Shown in pieces: positions 55,647-64,000 of a stretch of 64,000 bases of DNA. The notes beneath the pieces were generated by a model, which saw nothing but the letters and a program-made list of their open reading frames with translations, was not told where the DNA came from and searched no databases. The stretch is from Achatina immaculata. Its lineage: Eukaryota; Mollusca; Gastropoda; Stylommatophora; Achatinidae. The stretch lies in assembly GCA_009760885.1 (NCBI GenBank), contig CM019700.1:816001-880000 (forward strand), in the 5' to 3' direction. The position numbers were made by a program, and so were the translations under genes. Positions within the stretch are counted from its first letter, which is position 1; every line of letters starts with the position of its first letter.

Positions 55647-55923
55647 GCAAACTGGATATACACTCTCAGCCAAGGTGGAATTTCCAGGTCTAAAAGTCCA
55701 GTACAGAATAAAAGACTCAAATTGGGAGAATCTGGACCAATCAGTCACTTTTAAAGTAGGTCAGGAGGTCATGCTTAGGACAGTTTCTGCTGATGGTAAA
55801 AGATTCAGCTCAGAAGTTCAGGTTACTGTGGTAAAAGTGCAAAGTTCCAAATCCGCAGCAACAGTTGTCAGTATCCAAGTTATTTGTATGGTACTTGTTG
55901 TTATCTCCTATTGTTTTATGTGA
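55647..55923 (+). CDS. Module B last exon: C-terminal domain and hydrophobic tail
   Basis: Acceptor attgacag, stop TGA at 55921-55923. It reads RQTGYTLSAKVEFPGLKVQY, RIKDSNWENLDQSVTFKVGQ and FSSEVQVTVVK, which is the CHB_HEX_C beta-sandwich. It then ends SSKSAATVVSIQVICMVLVV followed by ISYCFM. Small residues followed by about 18 hydrophobic residues at the very end fit a GPI-attachment signal or a tail anchor. The last dozen codons also form the first unit of the minisatellite that follows. Confidence 0.9.
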
Positions 55924-56540
55924 TGGACTTATTGTTATCTCTTAATATTTTGTGTAATGCACTTGTCATATCTTATTGTTTTATGTAATGCATATGTCAT
56001 TTATTATTGTTTTATGTGATGCACTTATTGTCATCTCTTATAATTTTATGTAATGCATTTGTAATATGTTTTTTATGTAATCATTTGATGTCATGTTATT
56101 GTTTTATATGATGCATTTTTCTGTTACTGTTTTATATAATGCATTTGTAATGCATTCTTGTATTGTTTTATGTCATGCATTGTTATCATCTCTTATTGTT
56201 TTTATATTACTCTTGTTGTCATCTGTTACTGTTGTTTATATTGCACTTGTTGTTGTATGTTATTATGTTATGAACTTGTCATATCTTATTGTTTTGTGTA
56301 ATGCACATGCTGTCATCTATTATTGTTTAATGTTATGCACTTGTTGTCATCTGTTATTGTTTTACATTATACACTTCTCATCTGTTATTGTTTTATGTCA
56401 TACACTTGTTTTATCTTACTGTTTTATGTGATGCACTTATTGTCATCCATTATTTTATTAATGTACTTGTCATTCATTATTGTTTTATGTATTGCACTTG
56501 CTGTCATCTCTTATTATTTTATACAATGTACTTGTCACTT
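55888..56540. repeat. Degenerate ~32-bp minisatellite overlapping the stop codon
   Basis: Units of the form acttgttgtcatctcttatt, gttttatgtgatgc repeat about 18 times with indels. The first unit (55888-55924) is the coding sequence for the last residues LVVISYCFM and the TGA stop. Translations of later units give similar hydrophobic strings. Confidence 0.88.
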
Positions 56541-56899
56541 CTAATTTATATAAGATATTAATGCACTGTTATTCTTTACATCTTGTAGTGATTCTATGTA
56601 ATATTTTTTGCTGCATTTTAGGTTTAGAATTCTGCTATCTTCATCAGTCTTTGTCATCCCTTTTACATACAGGGCAAAGACAAAGACTCCATTTGAGCCA
56701 GTCCTGCAGTTTTTTGTTACACAACTAGTCTCTTCTTCCATCATTGTGGAGTTTTGTTTGCAATATCTCCTCATGACAACCTTTATATAATCTTAGAGAA
56801 CCATTGCTATTAAGAAAATATCACTAAGCATATACAATTTACTACACTATTTAGCAGTTAGTTATAGTAAGTTAAATGAGCCAGTTATCAAATACTTGC

Positions 56900-56905
56900 A
56901 ATAAA
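56900..56905 (+). promoter_or_regulatory. Candidate polyadenylation signal
   Basis: AATAAA about 980 bases after the stop codon of the hexosaminidase gene. It is the first clear one I noticed after the minisatellite; use of this site is a guess. Confidence 0.25.
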
Positions 56906-57049
56906 ATTAACTGAACTAATTAGCAAATTGTGATATTACAGTAAGCTGAGCTAACTGCCAGATAGTTACATTTCAGTAAACTGAGCTAACTGGCAGGCAG
57001 TTACATTGCAGTAAATAGAGGTAATTAAAAAATAGCTATATTACAGCAA

Positions 57050-57262
57050 AAAGCATCTGAGTAGCGAAGTGGCTAGTGCGCTGGTCTCTAATAGCAAAGG
57101 TTGAGAGTTCGAAACTGGCTAGAAGTACTTCCAGTCACTCAGATGTAGAAAAGGGTTCCTGGCTTCTTCTGAAACTGAGGAAGGAAAGATGGCCAGGTGT
57201 GATCCTGACCACATCACCCTCTAGTGTGCTGACAGGTCAAGGAAATATTGACACTAACACCA
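57050..57262 (+). mobile_element. SINE-1 copy
   Basis: tRNA-like head catctgagtagcgaagtggc (A box) and gagttcgaaactggc (B box), body ggaaggaaagatggccaggt, gtgatcctgaccacatcacc, end gacactaacaccatatccc. Confidence 0.88.
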
Positions 57263-57304
57263 TATCCCTTGTACTTGTACAAACTCCCTCTAACTGTAAG
57301 CTGT

Positions 57305-57480
57305 TGTTCTATGCACCTGTGTAGAGGTGTTGAGTGGGTTATGGCAGCTACTTTTTCAGTCCTAGAGTACAGCTAAAAAGCGGGGGGTGTGCAATGCTTC
57401 TTTAGCAGATCCACCACCATGGGGATTATTGGGGATTGATCAGCTGTGGTTCACTAACCCTGACGCTGGCATATCAGCTA
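57305..57480 (+). repeat. Dispersed repeat D
   Basis: tatggcagctactttttcag, tagagtacagctaaaaagcg and ccaccaccatggggattatt align with 49995-50480 without the minisatellite expansion. Confidence 0.6.
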
Positions 57481-57619
57481 TGGGTCACTGTTTGCCTCAT
57501 TGGACAAGCATCTTAACCCTCACACCATATCCCTATGTGGCTCTAAGGCATGACAGTTTACCTTTACCTATTTTACAGTAAAATTAGCTAATTAGCAAAT
57601 TGCTACAGTACAGTGATAC

Positions 57620-57815
57620 AGTCAGTCAGTCATTTGCATGTCCCTTGTGGATCTTTGCCTCCCTAACAGCTCTCCTATAGGCATCTTGGTTGTAAGCAAG
57701 ATACCCTGCTGCTGATGCGTCCATTCGCAGATCATCAACGATGTCTTGCAGCCATCTTCACCTTAGTCTTCCTCTCTTTCTTTTTACTCATTATGTACCT
57801 TTCCAAGACTGTGAT
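57620..57815 (-). mobile_element. RTE-B 3' end
   Basis: cagtcagtcatttgcatgtc marks the tail; the C-terminus follows in reverse to cattatgtacctttccaagac. Confidence 0.82.
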
Positions 57816-58189
57816 ACAATTATATTAATATAAAGCTACCATGGTAATATCTTTCTTCTTACAGTGCCTTATTGATTTTTGTTAAGCTTATATTTTCTGT
57901 ATTTGGGATGTAACAGAAGTCACCTATAATGTTTTCTTATCATGTGTCCAAAATTTGTTTTAGACATTCATTTTTACTTTTATCCCTTGTCAGAATTTTT
58001 GTAGATAAGTGGCTCGAGTGAAAAGCAAAATTATTATTAAAATATTGTAATATTTTACTAAAATTAATATCTGATAATTTTATTTCACTTTTGTTTCTTC
58101 TATGAAACCATATAAAAATGTAAAACAGGCAAATTTATAAATTGTTAGACTTCTTATGATTATGTTTTATGCAGATAGCTGCGGGTATT

Positions 58190-58405
58190 TCCAAGTATCA
58201 TGTGGTACCTGGGGGCCTAGGCACATGCCTGGGAAGCAAAGAATAGAACCACTGTACCCTACCACGCATGATCGTAAAAGGCGACTAAGGAGGATTCGGC
58301 ATAGGGCCAGCAACCCTATCTGGTAAAAAAAAAAAAAACCCATCAGACTGCTACGGATACAGGGAAAATCCTTGCGGAAGCCCCATGTGCCATCATATTC
58401 AGTAG
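58190..58405 (+). repeat. Dispersed repeat E (unclassified)
   Basis: catgtggtacctgggggcct, ctaccacgcatgatcgtaaa, aggcgactaaggagg and a final gcggaagccccatgtgcc, which also borders the RTE-D copy at 59795. It may be part of an RTE-D-type element. Confidence 0.65.
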
Positions 58406-58419
58406 CAGAACTTTGCATT

Positions 58420-59320
58420 ACAAAACTGAACATGTAAGAGATAAATCTGCAGGAAAAAAAAAAACTGCAAAATACAGCACTCCTTCACATTTTTTTTCTA
58501 GAAATCTAAGCTTTCATATTTGTTTCCCTAGTGCTGTATCACTTATAAACATTTATTGAGGTCGCAAAACCCTTCACATACTCCAACAATGAAGAGACTA
58601 CGGCTCAAACAAATAAAGAGAGATAACCCAATATTTTTTAAAATCAAAATGATGACACATTCCCAAGTATGCGTACAAAAGTTATTTAATTCAATGAACT
58701 AATGAAAAACAGGGTCATTATTACCTATATACATGCAGAAAATAGTTCTTTTCTGGTTGAGTATTGGATTAAGGTAATGTTTTAAATTATATTTGATAAT
58801 TTTCATAATTATTTTCGTTATTATGAGTAGTATTGTACGTTATTTTGTTTTAGTACGTTTGCAAGATTATATTTAGTGTATGCCTTGTCTTTGTAATACA
58901 CACTGTTATTGTAATATCAGTTTTGTTGTTTCATTTCCCTTGTATCTTGTATGCTTTTCAACATGACACGCATGGCAAATCAGAAAAGAACCGCAAATCA
59001 AGGGACGTAATCATTGAAAAAGTATGAAATTACTTATTCGTGCTCGATTCTTTCCATATTTTTTTCAGTGGTTACATCCCTTGATTTATGGTTCCGGTTT
59101 GACTTGCCTTCGTATTTCTGTAGCTACTTTTGTTATTTTTCAAGGAAACCTGCAGAACGTATTGAATACTTTTCATACCTTTTTTTTTCCCTTCGTAACC
59201 TGTATAATGTTCAAGATACTGTCCTGATCACCAGTCTCTGTTCCCTAGCTAGTACCATCTGTGTACCACAGCAGCATATGACATCCACGTCAAAAGTCAG
59301 GTAAAAATAACATTCCCGTA
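58420..59320 (+). other. Intergenic, no clear content
   Basis: Overlapping open frames of 67 and 96 codons at 59014-59304 show no known motif and lie in T-rich sequence. I do not call a gene. Confidence 0.45.
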
Positions 59321-59324
59321 CCAC

Positions 59325-59480
59325 GCTATATTGGGAAACAAGGTGTTAGACCCATATTTCCAAGACCTTCGGCACATGAAAGTGTGACGTGGTCATAATC
59401 ACGCGTGGCCACATTTACCTTCCCAGATTTCTCTGGTACCCATTTTTAGAGGCAGCGTGGACTCTGGGGGTTTTTTTGCT
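59325..59480 (-). mobile_element. SINE-2 fragment
   Basis: agaccttcggcacatgaaag, tgtgacgtggtcataatcac and cttcccagatttctctgg match the SINE-2 body at 44985-45070. The tRNA-like head is missing. Confidence 0.7.
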
Positions 59481-59794
59481 TTGTATCGGAACCAAATCTA
59501 CTGCTCAGGTAAAAGTTGCAAGGATAGAAATACTGATGCTACTCGGGCATTGATTTTACTGTACCACTGACCTCATCCCGAAGTTTAAGCTGTCACACAT
59601 TGACCTACATTGCGATCGCCCATGTCACATGGCTCTTGACCCACACGAAACCTCACTGCCATTACCTTAACCCTAACAAACAAACAAAAAAAGGCTTCGG
59701 CGGATTTGAACGTAGGATTTATTTTAATATTGCCGGGTGGATGCCAAAATAAGAAGATGTTTGCCCTTCAAATCTCTCTCTCTCTCTCTCTGAA

Positions 59795-60080
59795 CCTTAA
59801 GTGCCCAGGGCACATGGGGCTTCCGCAAGGGTTTTCCACAAATGCCTGTCCTTCGCCTTTTTTTCTGCTCTTGCCCAGGTGAGCCCTCTATTGCTCAACA
59901 TCCTTTCTGTTGTTCTTCTCCATGTCTCTTTTGGTCTACCCTTACTTCTGCTCCCCTGTGGTGTCCATCTTAGTGCTATTTTTGGTAGTGAGTTGTCAGT
60001 CATTCGGAGCACATGTCCCAACCATCGCCATCGTCTTTCCTCAATAATTATTGCCAGTGGTTTCATCTGCATTTCTGCCC
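59795..60080 (-). mobile_element. RTE-D 3' end
   Basis: Minus frame 60072-59797: MKPLAIIIEERRWRWLGHVL, RMTDNSLPKIALRWTPQGSR, SKGRPKETWRRTTERMLSNR, GLTWARAEKKAKDRHLWKTL. This is the well-known C-terminal signature of one RTE clade. It ends with (CT)n / aagtgcccagggcacatgg. Confidence 0.9.
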
Positions 60081-60117
60081 TTCAAATAAAGCGCTCTAAA
60101 TGAACGAGTTACGAGTC

Positions 60118-60315
60118 TAGCGGTTGCGTGAGCATAAATAGCAGTTGCGTTGCGAAAAAAAATAGAGGTTGCGTGCGCAAAAGTAGCGGTTGCATGGGGA
60201 AAAATAGCGGTTGCGTGCCAAAAATAGTGTTTGCGTGGAGAAAAATGGTTGCATGGAGAAAAATGGTTGCATGCGAAAAAAATAATGGTTGCGTGCGAAA
60301 AAAATAACGGCCGTG
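60118..60315. repeat. About 20-bp minisatellite, about 9 copies
   Basis: The unit is aaaaatagcggttgcgtgcg with length variants; rich in CpG compared with its surroundings. Confidence 0.9.
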
Positions 60316-60793
60316 TGCGCAGGAATCAGGTCAAAACATTCACAGTGAACTTTGTGAGAATAACCTAAACACTGCGCTGAGGCTACATTTACACAGTTAT
60401 ATAAAGTTTGGAATCAAAGAGAACAATGTAACGATCAAGCACAGTGCAATGATCAAGCACACTGTAAATGATTAACCTCGAAAGACAGTAGGCGAAGCAT
60501 TTCAAATAGGAGACAAAGAACTACTAAGAGAAAGACCGTTACTCGCACTGCAAACTTTGGTAGGAAGAAAAACTGCCTGTCCGTTACAGGGCAACGCACT
60601 ATCAGCTCGGCCACCTTATCCTAGTAAAAAAAAGGATGCTAAAAATGCCTAATATTTAATGAGTGCCTAAACTGGCACATCCATAATCACAGCAGCAAAA
60701 GTAAGCGCTGGACTGAAAAAACCAAATAGAAAAGCATGGATATCAGATAAAACATGGAAGTATATACATGAAAGACGAGCAGTCAAATTAGAC

Positions 60794-61240
60794 ATGTTGA
60801 ATGCAAAAACAGACCATGAAAGAGATATGGCAAAAGCAAAATACAAAGAAATAGACAAGAAAGTAAAAAGTTCAGCTAGAAGGGATAAAAGAGAATACAT
60901 AGACAATATGGCGAAAGAGGCAGAAAAAGCAGCAAAAACAGGAGACAGCAAAACTTTATATAACATACAAAAGAGGCTAACAGGTACTATTACATCTAAA
61001 GAAAGACCAATCCTTAGCAAAACTGGAACACTATTAACATCAAATAAAGACCAAAAGCAAAGATGGGCTGAACACTTCCAAGAAATACTCAATCGACCAC
61101 ACCCAAAAGAATTGTTAAACCTTGAAACTGACTTACCAGCCCCACAACTAAATGTCAACCTAGATGAAATTAAATTGCATGAAATTGAAACAGCAGTGAA
61201 TTTAATGGCTAACAACAAAGCTGCAGGTGAGATGAAATAA
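60794..61240 (+). pseudogene. RTE-A ORF, linker between endonuclease and RT
   Basis: Open frame with KAKYKEIDKKVKSSARRDKR, ILSKTGTLLTSNKDQKQRWA and EHFQEILNRPHP, the conserved stretch before the RT of RTE elements. A frameshift after NNKAAG separates it from DEITAEMLKAI. Confidence 0.88.
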
Positions 61241-61422
61241 CAGCCGAAATGCTAAAAGCTATCAATAGTGACAACATGAGACAACTACAGAGAATGTTTA
61301 ACAAGATTTGGAAAGAAGAAAAGGTCCCTTCTAATTAGAAGAAAGGAACCATTGTTAAAATACCAAAAAAGGGCAACCTTAGTGACTGTAACAACTGGAG
61401 AGGAGTAACCTTAATATCAGTT

Positions 61423-62406
61423 GTGTCAAAAGTATTTTGCAAGGTCATTTTGAATAGACTCAAAGATATAGTGAATACTGCAATGAGAGAAGAACAAGCA
61501 GGATTTCGAAAAGGGAGAAGCTGTCTCGACCAGATCTTTACTCTCAGAATAATACTTGAAGAACATATTGAAAAGCAGAAAACATTAATACTGAACTTCA
61601 TAGATTTTAAAAAAGCATTTGATAGCATACACAGAGATTCATTATGGGGAATTTTATGTCTATATAGAATACCATCTAAAATTGTCAACATCATTAAGGA
61701 CTTATACAATGGATATGTTTGTGCAGTCAAGACAGAAGAAAGGATGAGTGAATGGTTCCAGATTGAAACAGGTGTGAAACAAGGATGTATACTGTCTCCT
61801 TTACTTTTTGGGATTACAATAGACTTCATAATGAAAAAATGCTGCACAGGTAACACAGGTATTGACTGGGTACATGGGACCCAACTAGAAGATCTTGATT
61901 TTGCTGATGACATAACTCTTATCAGTAATGTAAATTTCATGCAAAAAAAAACAGATAGCCTATCTTCACTGGCTAGCAAAATAGGACTTGAAATTAACAA
62001 GGACAAAACAAAAATAATGAAAATTCCTCTCAATCAAAATGGAAAAATACACATAGAAGGGACAGATATTGAAGAAGTCAATCAATTTGCATACCTTGGC
62101 AGCTACATAGACCAGGATGGTGACACCAGAAAGGAAGTTAGGATCAGAATTGCAAAAGCAGCATCAATCTTTAAGAATCTTGAGAACATATGGAATTCAA
62201 AAGTTATAAGCACAAAAACCAAGTTAAGACTGTTCAATTCAAATGTAATATCCACCCTCATTTATGCATGCGAAAGCTGGAAAACAACTAAAGAAATAGA
62301 AAAGAAATTAGACTCTTTTGAAAACAAATGCCTGAGGAAAATACTCGGTATCAAGTGGAATGAATTCAAGAACAATGCAGAGATAAGACAGATGACTGAA
62401 CAATAA
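61423..62406 (+). CDS. RTE-A reverse transcriptase domain
   Basis: 327 codons, the longest RTE-A frame in the window. RT motifs: AGFRKGRSCLDQIFTLR, NFIDFKKAFDSIHRDS (motif A), TGVKQGCILSPLLF (motif B), FADDITLI (motif C). It continues LEINKDKTKIMK, FAYLGSYIDQDGDTR and STLIYACESWK. A TAA after MTEQ (codon CAA in other copies) splits off the end. Upstream, a stop (PSN*KK) at 61336 breaks the frame too. The ATG used here lies inside the RT and is not a natural start. Confidence 0.9.
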   Translation: MSKVFCKVILNRLKDIVNTAMREEQAGFRKGRSCLDQIFTLRIILEEHIEKQKTLILNFIDFKKAFDSIHRDSLWGILCLYRIPSKIVNIIKDLYNGYVCAVKTEERMSEWFQIETGVKQGCILSPLLFGITIDFIMKKCCTGNTGIDWVHGTQLEDLDFADDITLISNVNFMQKKTDSLSSLASKIGLEINKDKTKIMKIPLNQNGKIHIEGTDIEEVNQFAYLGSYIDQDGDTRKEVRIRIAKAASIFKNLENIWNSKVISTKTKLRLFNSNVISTLIYACESWKTTKEIEKKLDSFENKCLRKILGIKWNEFKNNAEIRQMTEQ

Positions 62407-62418
62407 CCAGTCTCATGG

Positions 62419-62667
62419 GTGATCAGGAAAAGAAGATGGACATATGTTGGTCACTTGATGAGAAGAAATGATCAGAGAATCCCAAAACAAACTATCAAGT
62501 GGAACACAACAGGCCGAAGAAAAAGAGGTAGATCGCGTAAAACTCTGAAGAGGACGTTATTAAGAGAGGCCAAATTAACAGGATTAAAATCATTTGATGA
62601 GGCTGAAAGACTCGCCGAAGACAGGAAAAATTGGCGAACTACTTTGCGAGCCCTATGTGACGTCTAA
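62419..62667 (+). pseudogene. RTE-A C-terminal domain
   Basis: After the premature stop the frame continues PVSWVIRKRRWTYVGHLMRR, NDQRIPKQTIKWNTTGRRKR, GRSRKTLKRTLLREAKL and NWRTTLRALCDV. This GHxMRR...GRPRxTW-like region is the conserved RTE C-terminus. Confidence 0.9.
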
Positions 62668-62804
62668 CGGCACGGGAAGGATATAAGATATAAGATAAAT
62701 TGGTGACACCTGGAGCAAAAATTAGGCCATGCCATAGAAACTTTGTTCTTCTTGGCATGTAACCAGTCAGAAGGGCAAACTTGCACACATTAGGATTGAA
62801 GAAT

Positions 62805-63000
62805 GGTTCAATTTAACGAAAAGATAGAAAGAATGAGGAAAGCGGGCAAAACCAAGAATGACAGAAAGTAAGATGTGTATGCGTAAATGAAGAACATACA
62901 ACAATCCAGTATTTTGATAAACACTCTTTTGAAGGATCACATACAACAACAACACAACAGATTAAAAAAAAAACAGATTAAAAAATTAAACACTTAGATT
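62805..63000 (-). repeat. Penelope-type terminal arm, solo
   Basis: agtaagatgtgtatgcgtaa, gaagaacatacaacaatcca, tattttgataaacactcttt: same orientation and order as the left arm at 35332-35495. Confidence 0.7.
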
Positions 63001-63171
63001 TTTGCTACCCTCCTTATAAGAAAGATGGGCACCAAATGCGATCAGATAAACATAGGTAAGCGCAAAATGGAAGCAGGCGATTGACTGAGAAATGAGATAA
63101 AGGAATGATGACAAAGACTGCAATATGATAAACAACATGACGTTATGCCCCAGATGACCAGCCTGCCATGA

Positions 63172-63174
<3 letters not shown>

Positions 63175-63202
<28 letters not shown>
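63175..63202. repeat. (AG)n microsatellite
   Basis: About 13 AG units in the 3' flank. Confidence 0.95.
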
Positions 63203-63206
<4 letters not shown>

Positions 63207-63353
63207 TCGATATGCCTAATGTTTAACGAGTGTCTGAACGGACGATACCTGGAGCATAAATAAGGCCATGACACAGAAACTTCGTTACTTTCTGGCACGT
63301 AACTAGTCAACGCAAACAGGCGGGTATTCACGGTCTCCTGCAAATGTCTACAG

Positions 63354-63397
63354 CAGTGTTTCTCAGGTAGGGCATAAGGGGACAGGGGGACAATCTG

Positions 63398-63436
<39 letters not shown>

Positions 63437-63589
63437 GGGGGGGGTAATTAGAATATATTTATATTATACTTTTTCAGAACTTGGTTCACTGTTATGCTTG
63501 GGGAAGGGAAGGGGGAGGGGAAAGGGGAAACATTTAAATCTTTGAGGCGTTGAGACGGGGGCATGATCCAAAAAAGGTGGGAAACACTG
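63354..63589. mobile_element. hAT-like MITE
   Basis: Inverted ends cagtgtttctca and tgggaaacactg. The body (ttagaatatatttatattat, actttttcagaacttggtt, catgatccaaaaaa) matches 21230-21360. Flanks gtctacag and gtctcgtg share only the first four bases, so the 8-bp duplication is not clear here. It includes a (TA)n run at 63403-63434. Confidence 0.75.
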
Positions 63590-63626
63590 GTCTCGTGTAT
63601 ATTGGATAGCAGTAACAACGAATAAT

Positions 63627-64000
63627 AATGGGTTCATAGTTGTGAAACTTGTCATAGAAATGACTGGGATGTGGTAGCGGACCTACCAGGAAGAAGAGAA
63701 TACCAGACTGCCATCAAGAACACAGGAACGCGACCGGATATTGTAGTGTACTCCACAGAAAGACAGGAACTAATAATGATCGAGCTTACGGTTCTGTACG
63801 AAACAAGGATAAAAGAGCAGCATCTATTCGAATGTGAGAAGTACAATGATCTGGTCAAGCAACTGAGGCAAGGGGCAGGAGTCAGGACAAAAGTGATAGC
63901 TGTAGAAGTGGGAGCGAGAGGGTTCGTAGCAACTTCAGCATACGACCTATGTAAGCAACTGGACATAAAGGGACCAGCAAGAGCAAGGGTATTGAAAAGC
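63627..64000 (+). CDS. Retroelement endonuclease-like fragment, open to the window edge
   Basis: Frame from just after a TAA (around 63624) to the end: CHRNDWDVVADLPGRREYQT, TGTRPDIVVYSTERQELIMI, ELTVLYETRIKEQHLFECEK, VEVGARGFVATSAYDLCKQL. The RPDIVV...IELTV...E-R pattern followed by VEVGARGF recalls the restriction-like (PD-(D/E)xK) endonuclease-type domain at the C-terminus of some non-LTR elements. No start is visible, so this is a fragment. The exact family is uncertain. Confidence 0.5.

Larger units (their letters stand above)
272..55923 (+). other. Tandem two-module chitobiase-type beta-N-acetylhexosaminidase gene (5' incomplete)
   Basis: This is the gene-level entry for 27 exons on the + strand. 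The product is a GH20 exo-enzyme that would release terminal N-acetylglucosamine or N-acetylgalactosamine from chitobiose or glycans using substrate-assisted catalysis. Module A covers exons at 272-26117 and module B exons at 28684-55923. The exon lengths sum to 4119 nt, exactly 1373 codons including the stop, and all splice phases agree if the exon starting at 9410 ends at 9535. Both modules carry HFGGDEV (catalytic Asp-Glu pair), AWEDGL, a THxxMYxDHP-like segment, ALAERAW and PPPG. The A/B junction is phase 1 (26117 ends with A, 28684 starts CT, giving Thr). Module B has no start codon of its own. The N-terminal CHB_HEX of module A and any signal peptide should lie left of the window. The C-terminus is hydrophobic. 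A secreted or surface role is inferred. The alternative is two adjacent genes with an unseen first exon for B. Confidence 0.8.
60676..62696 (+). mobile_element. RTE-A, longest copy, with target-site duplication
   Basis: 2021 bp flanked by aaactgg (60669-60675) and aaattgg (62697-62703). The related sequence at 63208-63309 is the uninterrupted form of the target. It carries a linker region (KSSARRDKREYIDNMAKEAE), RT and C-terminal domain; the endonuclease is missing. It ends in ggatataagatataagat. Confidence 0.92.

Noticed and set aside
56093..56544. Open frames giving strongly hydrophobic 70-112 residue proteins
   Set aside because: They are translations of the ~32-bp minisatellite after the stop codon, present in more than one frame, with no independent gene structure.
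59014..59304. 96-codon frame as a possible membrane protein gene
   Set aside because: T-rich sequence gives Phe/Ser-rich chance frames in two overlapping phases; no supporting signal.

Overview
The window is an AT-rich, intron-rich, repeat-rich piece of an invertebrate animal genome. I infer a lophotrochozoan, most likely a mollusc, from the gene family and from the mix of RTE and I-type LINEs, Penelope-like elements and tRNA-derived SINEs. No species marker is present, so this placement is tentative.

The only host gene I can support lies on the + strand from 272 (its 5' part is outside the window) to a stop at 55921-55923. It encodes a chitobiase-type beta-N-acetylhexosaminidase (glycoside hydrolase family 20). 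I place 27 coding exons from GT/AG boundaries, reading phase and family motifs. They form two successive enzyme modules. Module A (exons 272-26117) has the GH20b domain, most of the GH20 barrel with its HFGGDEV acid/base motif, and a C-terminal beta-sandwich. Module B (exons 28684-55923) has a CHB_HEX carbohydrate-binding domain, GH20b, the barrel (again with HFGGDEV) and a C-terminal domain ending in a hydrophobic tail. The last exon of A and the first exon of B fit in phase, and the first B exon has no upstream Met in frame. The simplest reading is one gene for a tandem two-module (or longer) enzyme whose end may be membrane- or GPI-anchored. Each module lacks a core barrel segment that the other one has, and several intron positions differ between the modules.

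Nearly everything else is mobile DNA in the introns and 3' flank. There are at least four RTE-type non-LTR families (RTE-A to RTE-D, local names), I/R1-type LINEs with RNase H (including a nearly intact copy with a 15-bp target-site duplication, nested in RTE-C), a Penelope-like element with GIY-YIG domain plus many of its terminal arms, and a mariner copy inserted in an RTE-A tail. There are also pogo-like and hAT-like MITEs with amplified termini, two or three tRNA-type SINE families, and a GC-rich 1.29-kb retroposon with internal tandem repeats that I do not recognise. Many minisatellites (17 to 107 bp units) sit in the introns.

Layout: 1-270 LINE fragment; 272-26117 module A; 26118-28683 inter-module intron; 28684-55923 module B; 55924-56540 minisatellite that begins inside the last codons; 56541-64000 3' flank of SINEs, RTE copies, a hAT-like MITE and the start of a retroelement endonuclease-like ORF running off the window. 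I saw no rRNA, true tRNA or CRISPR feature.
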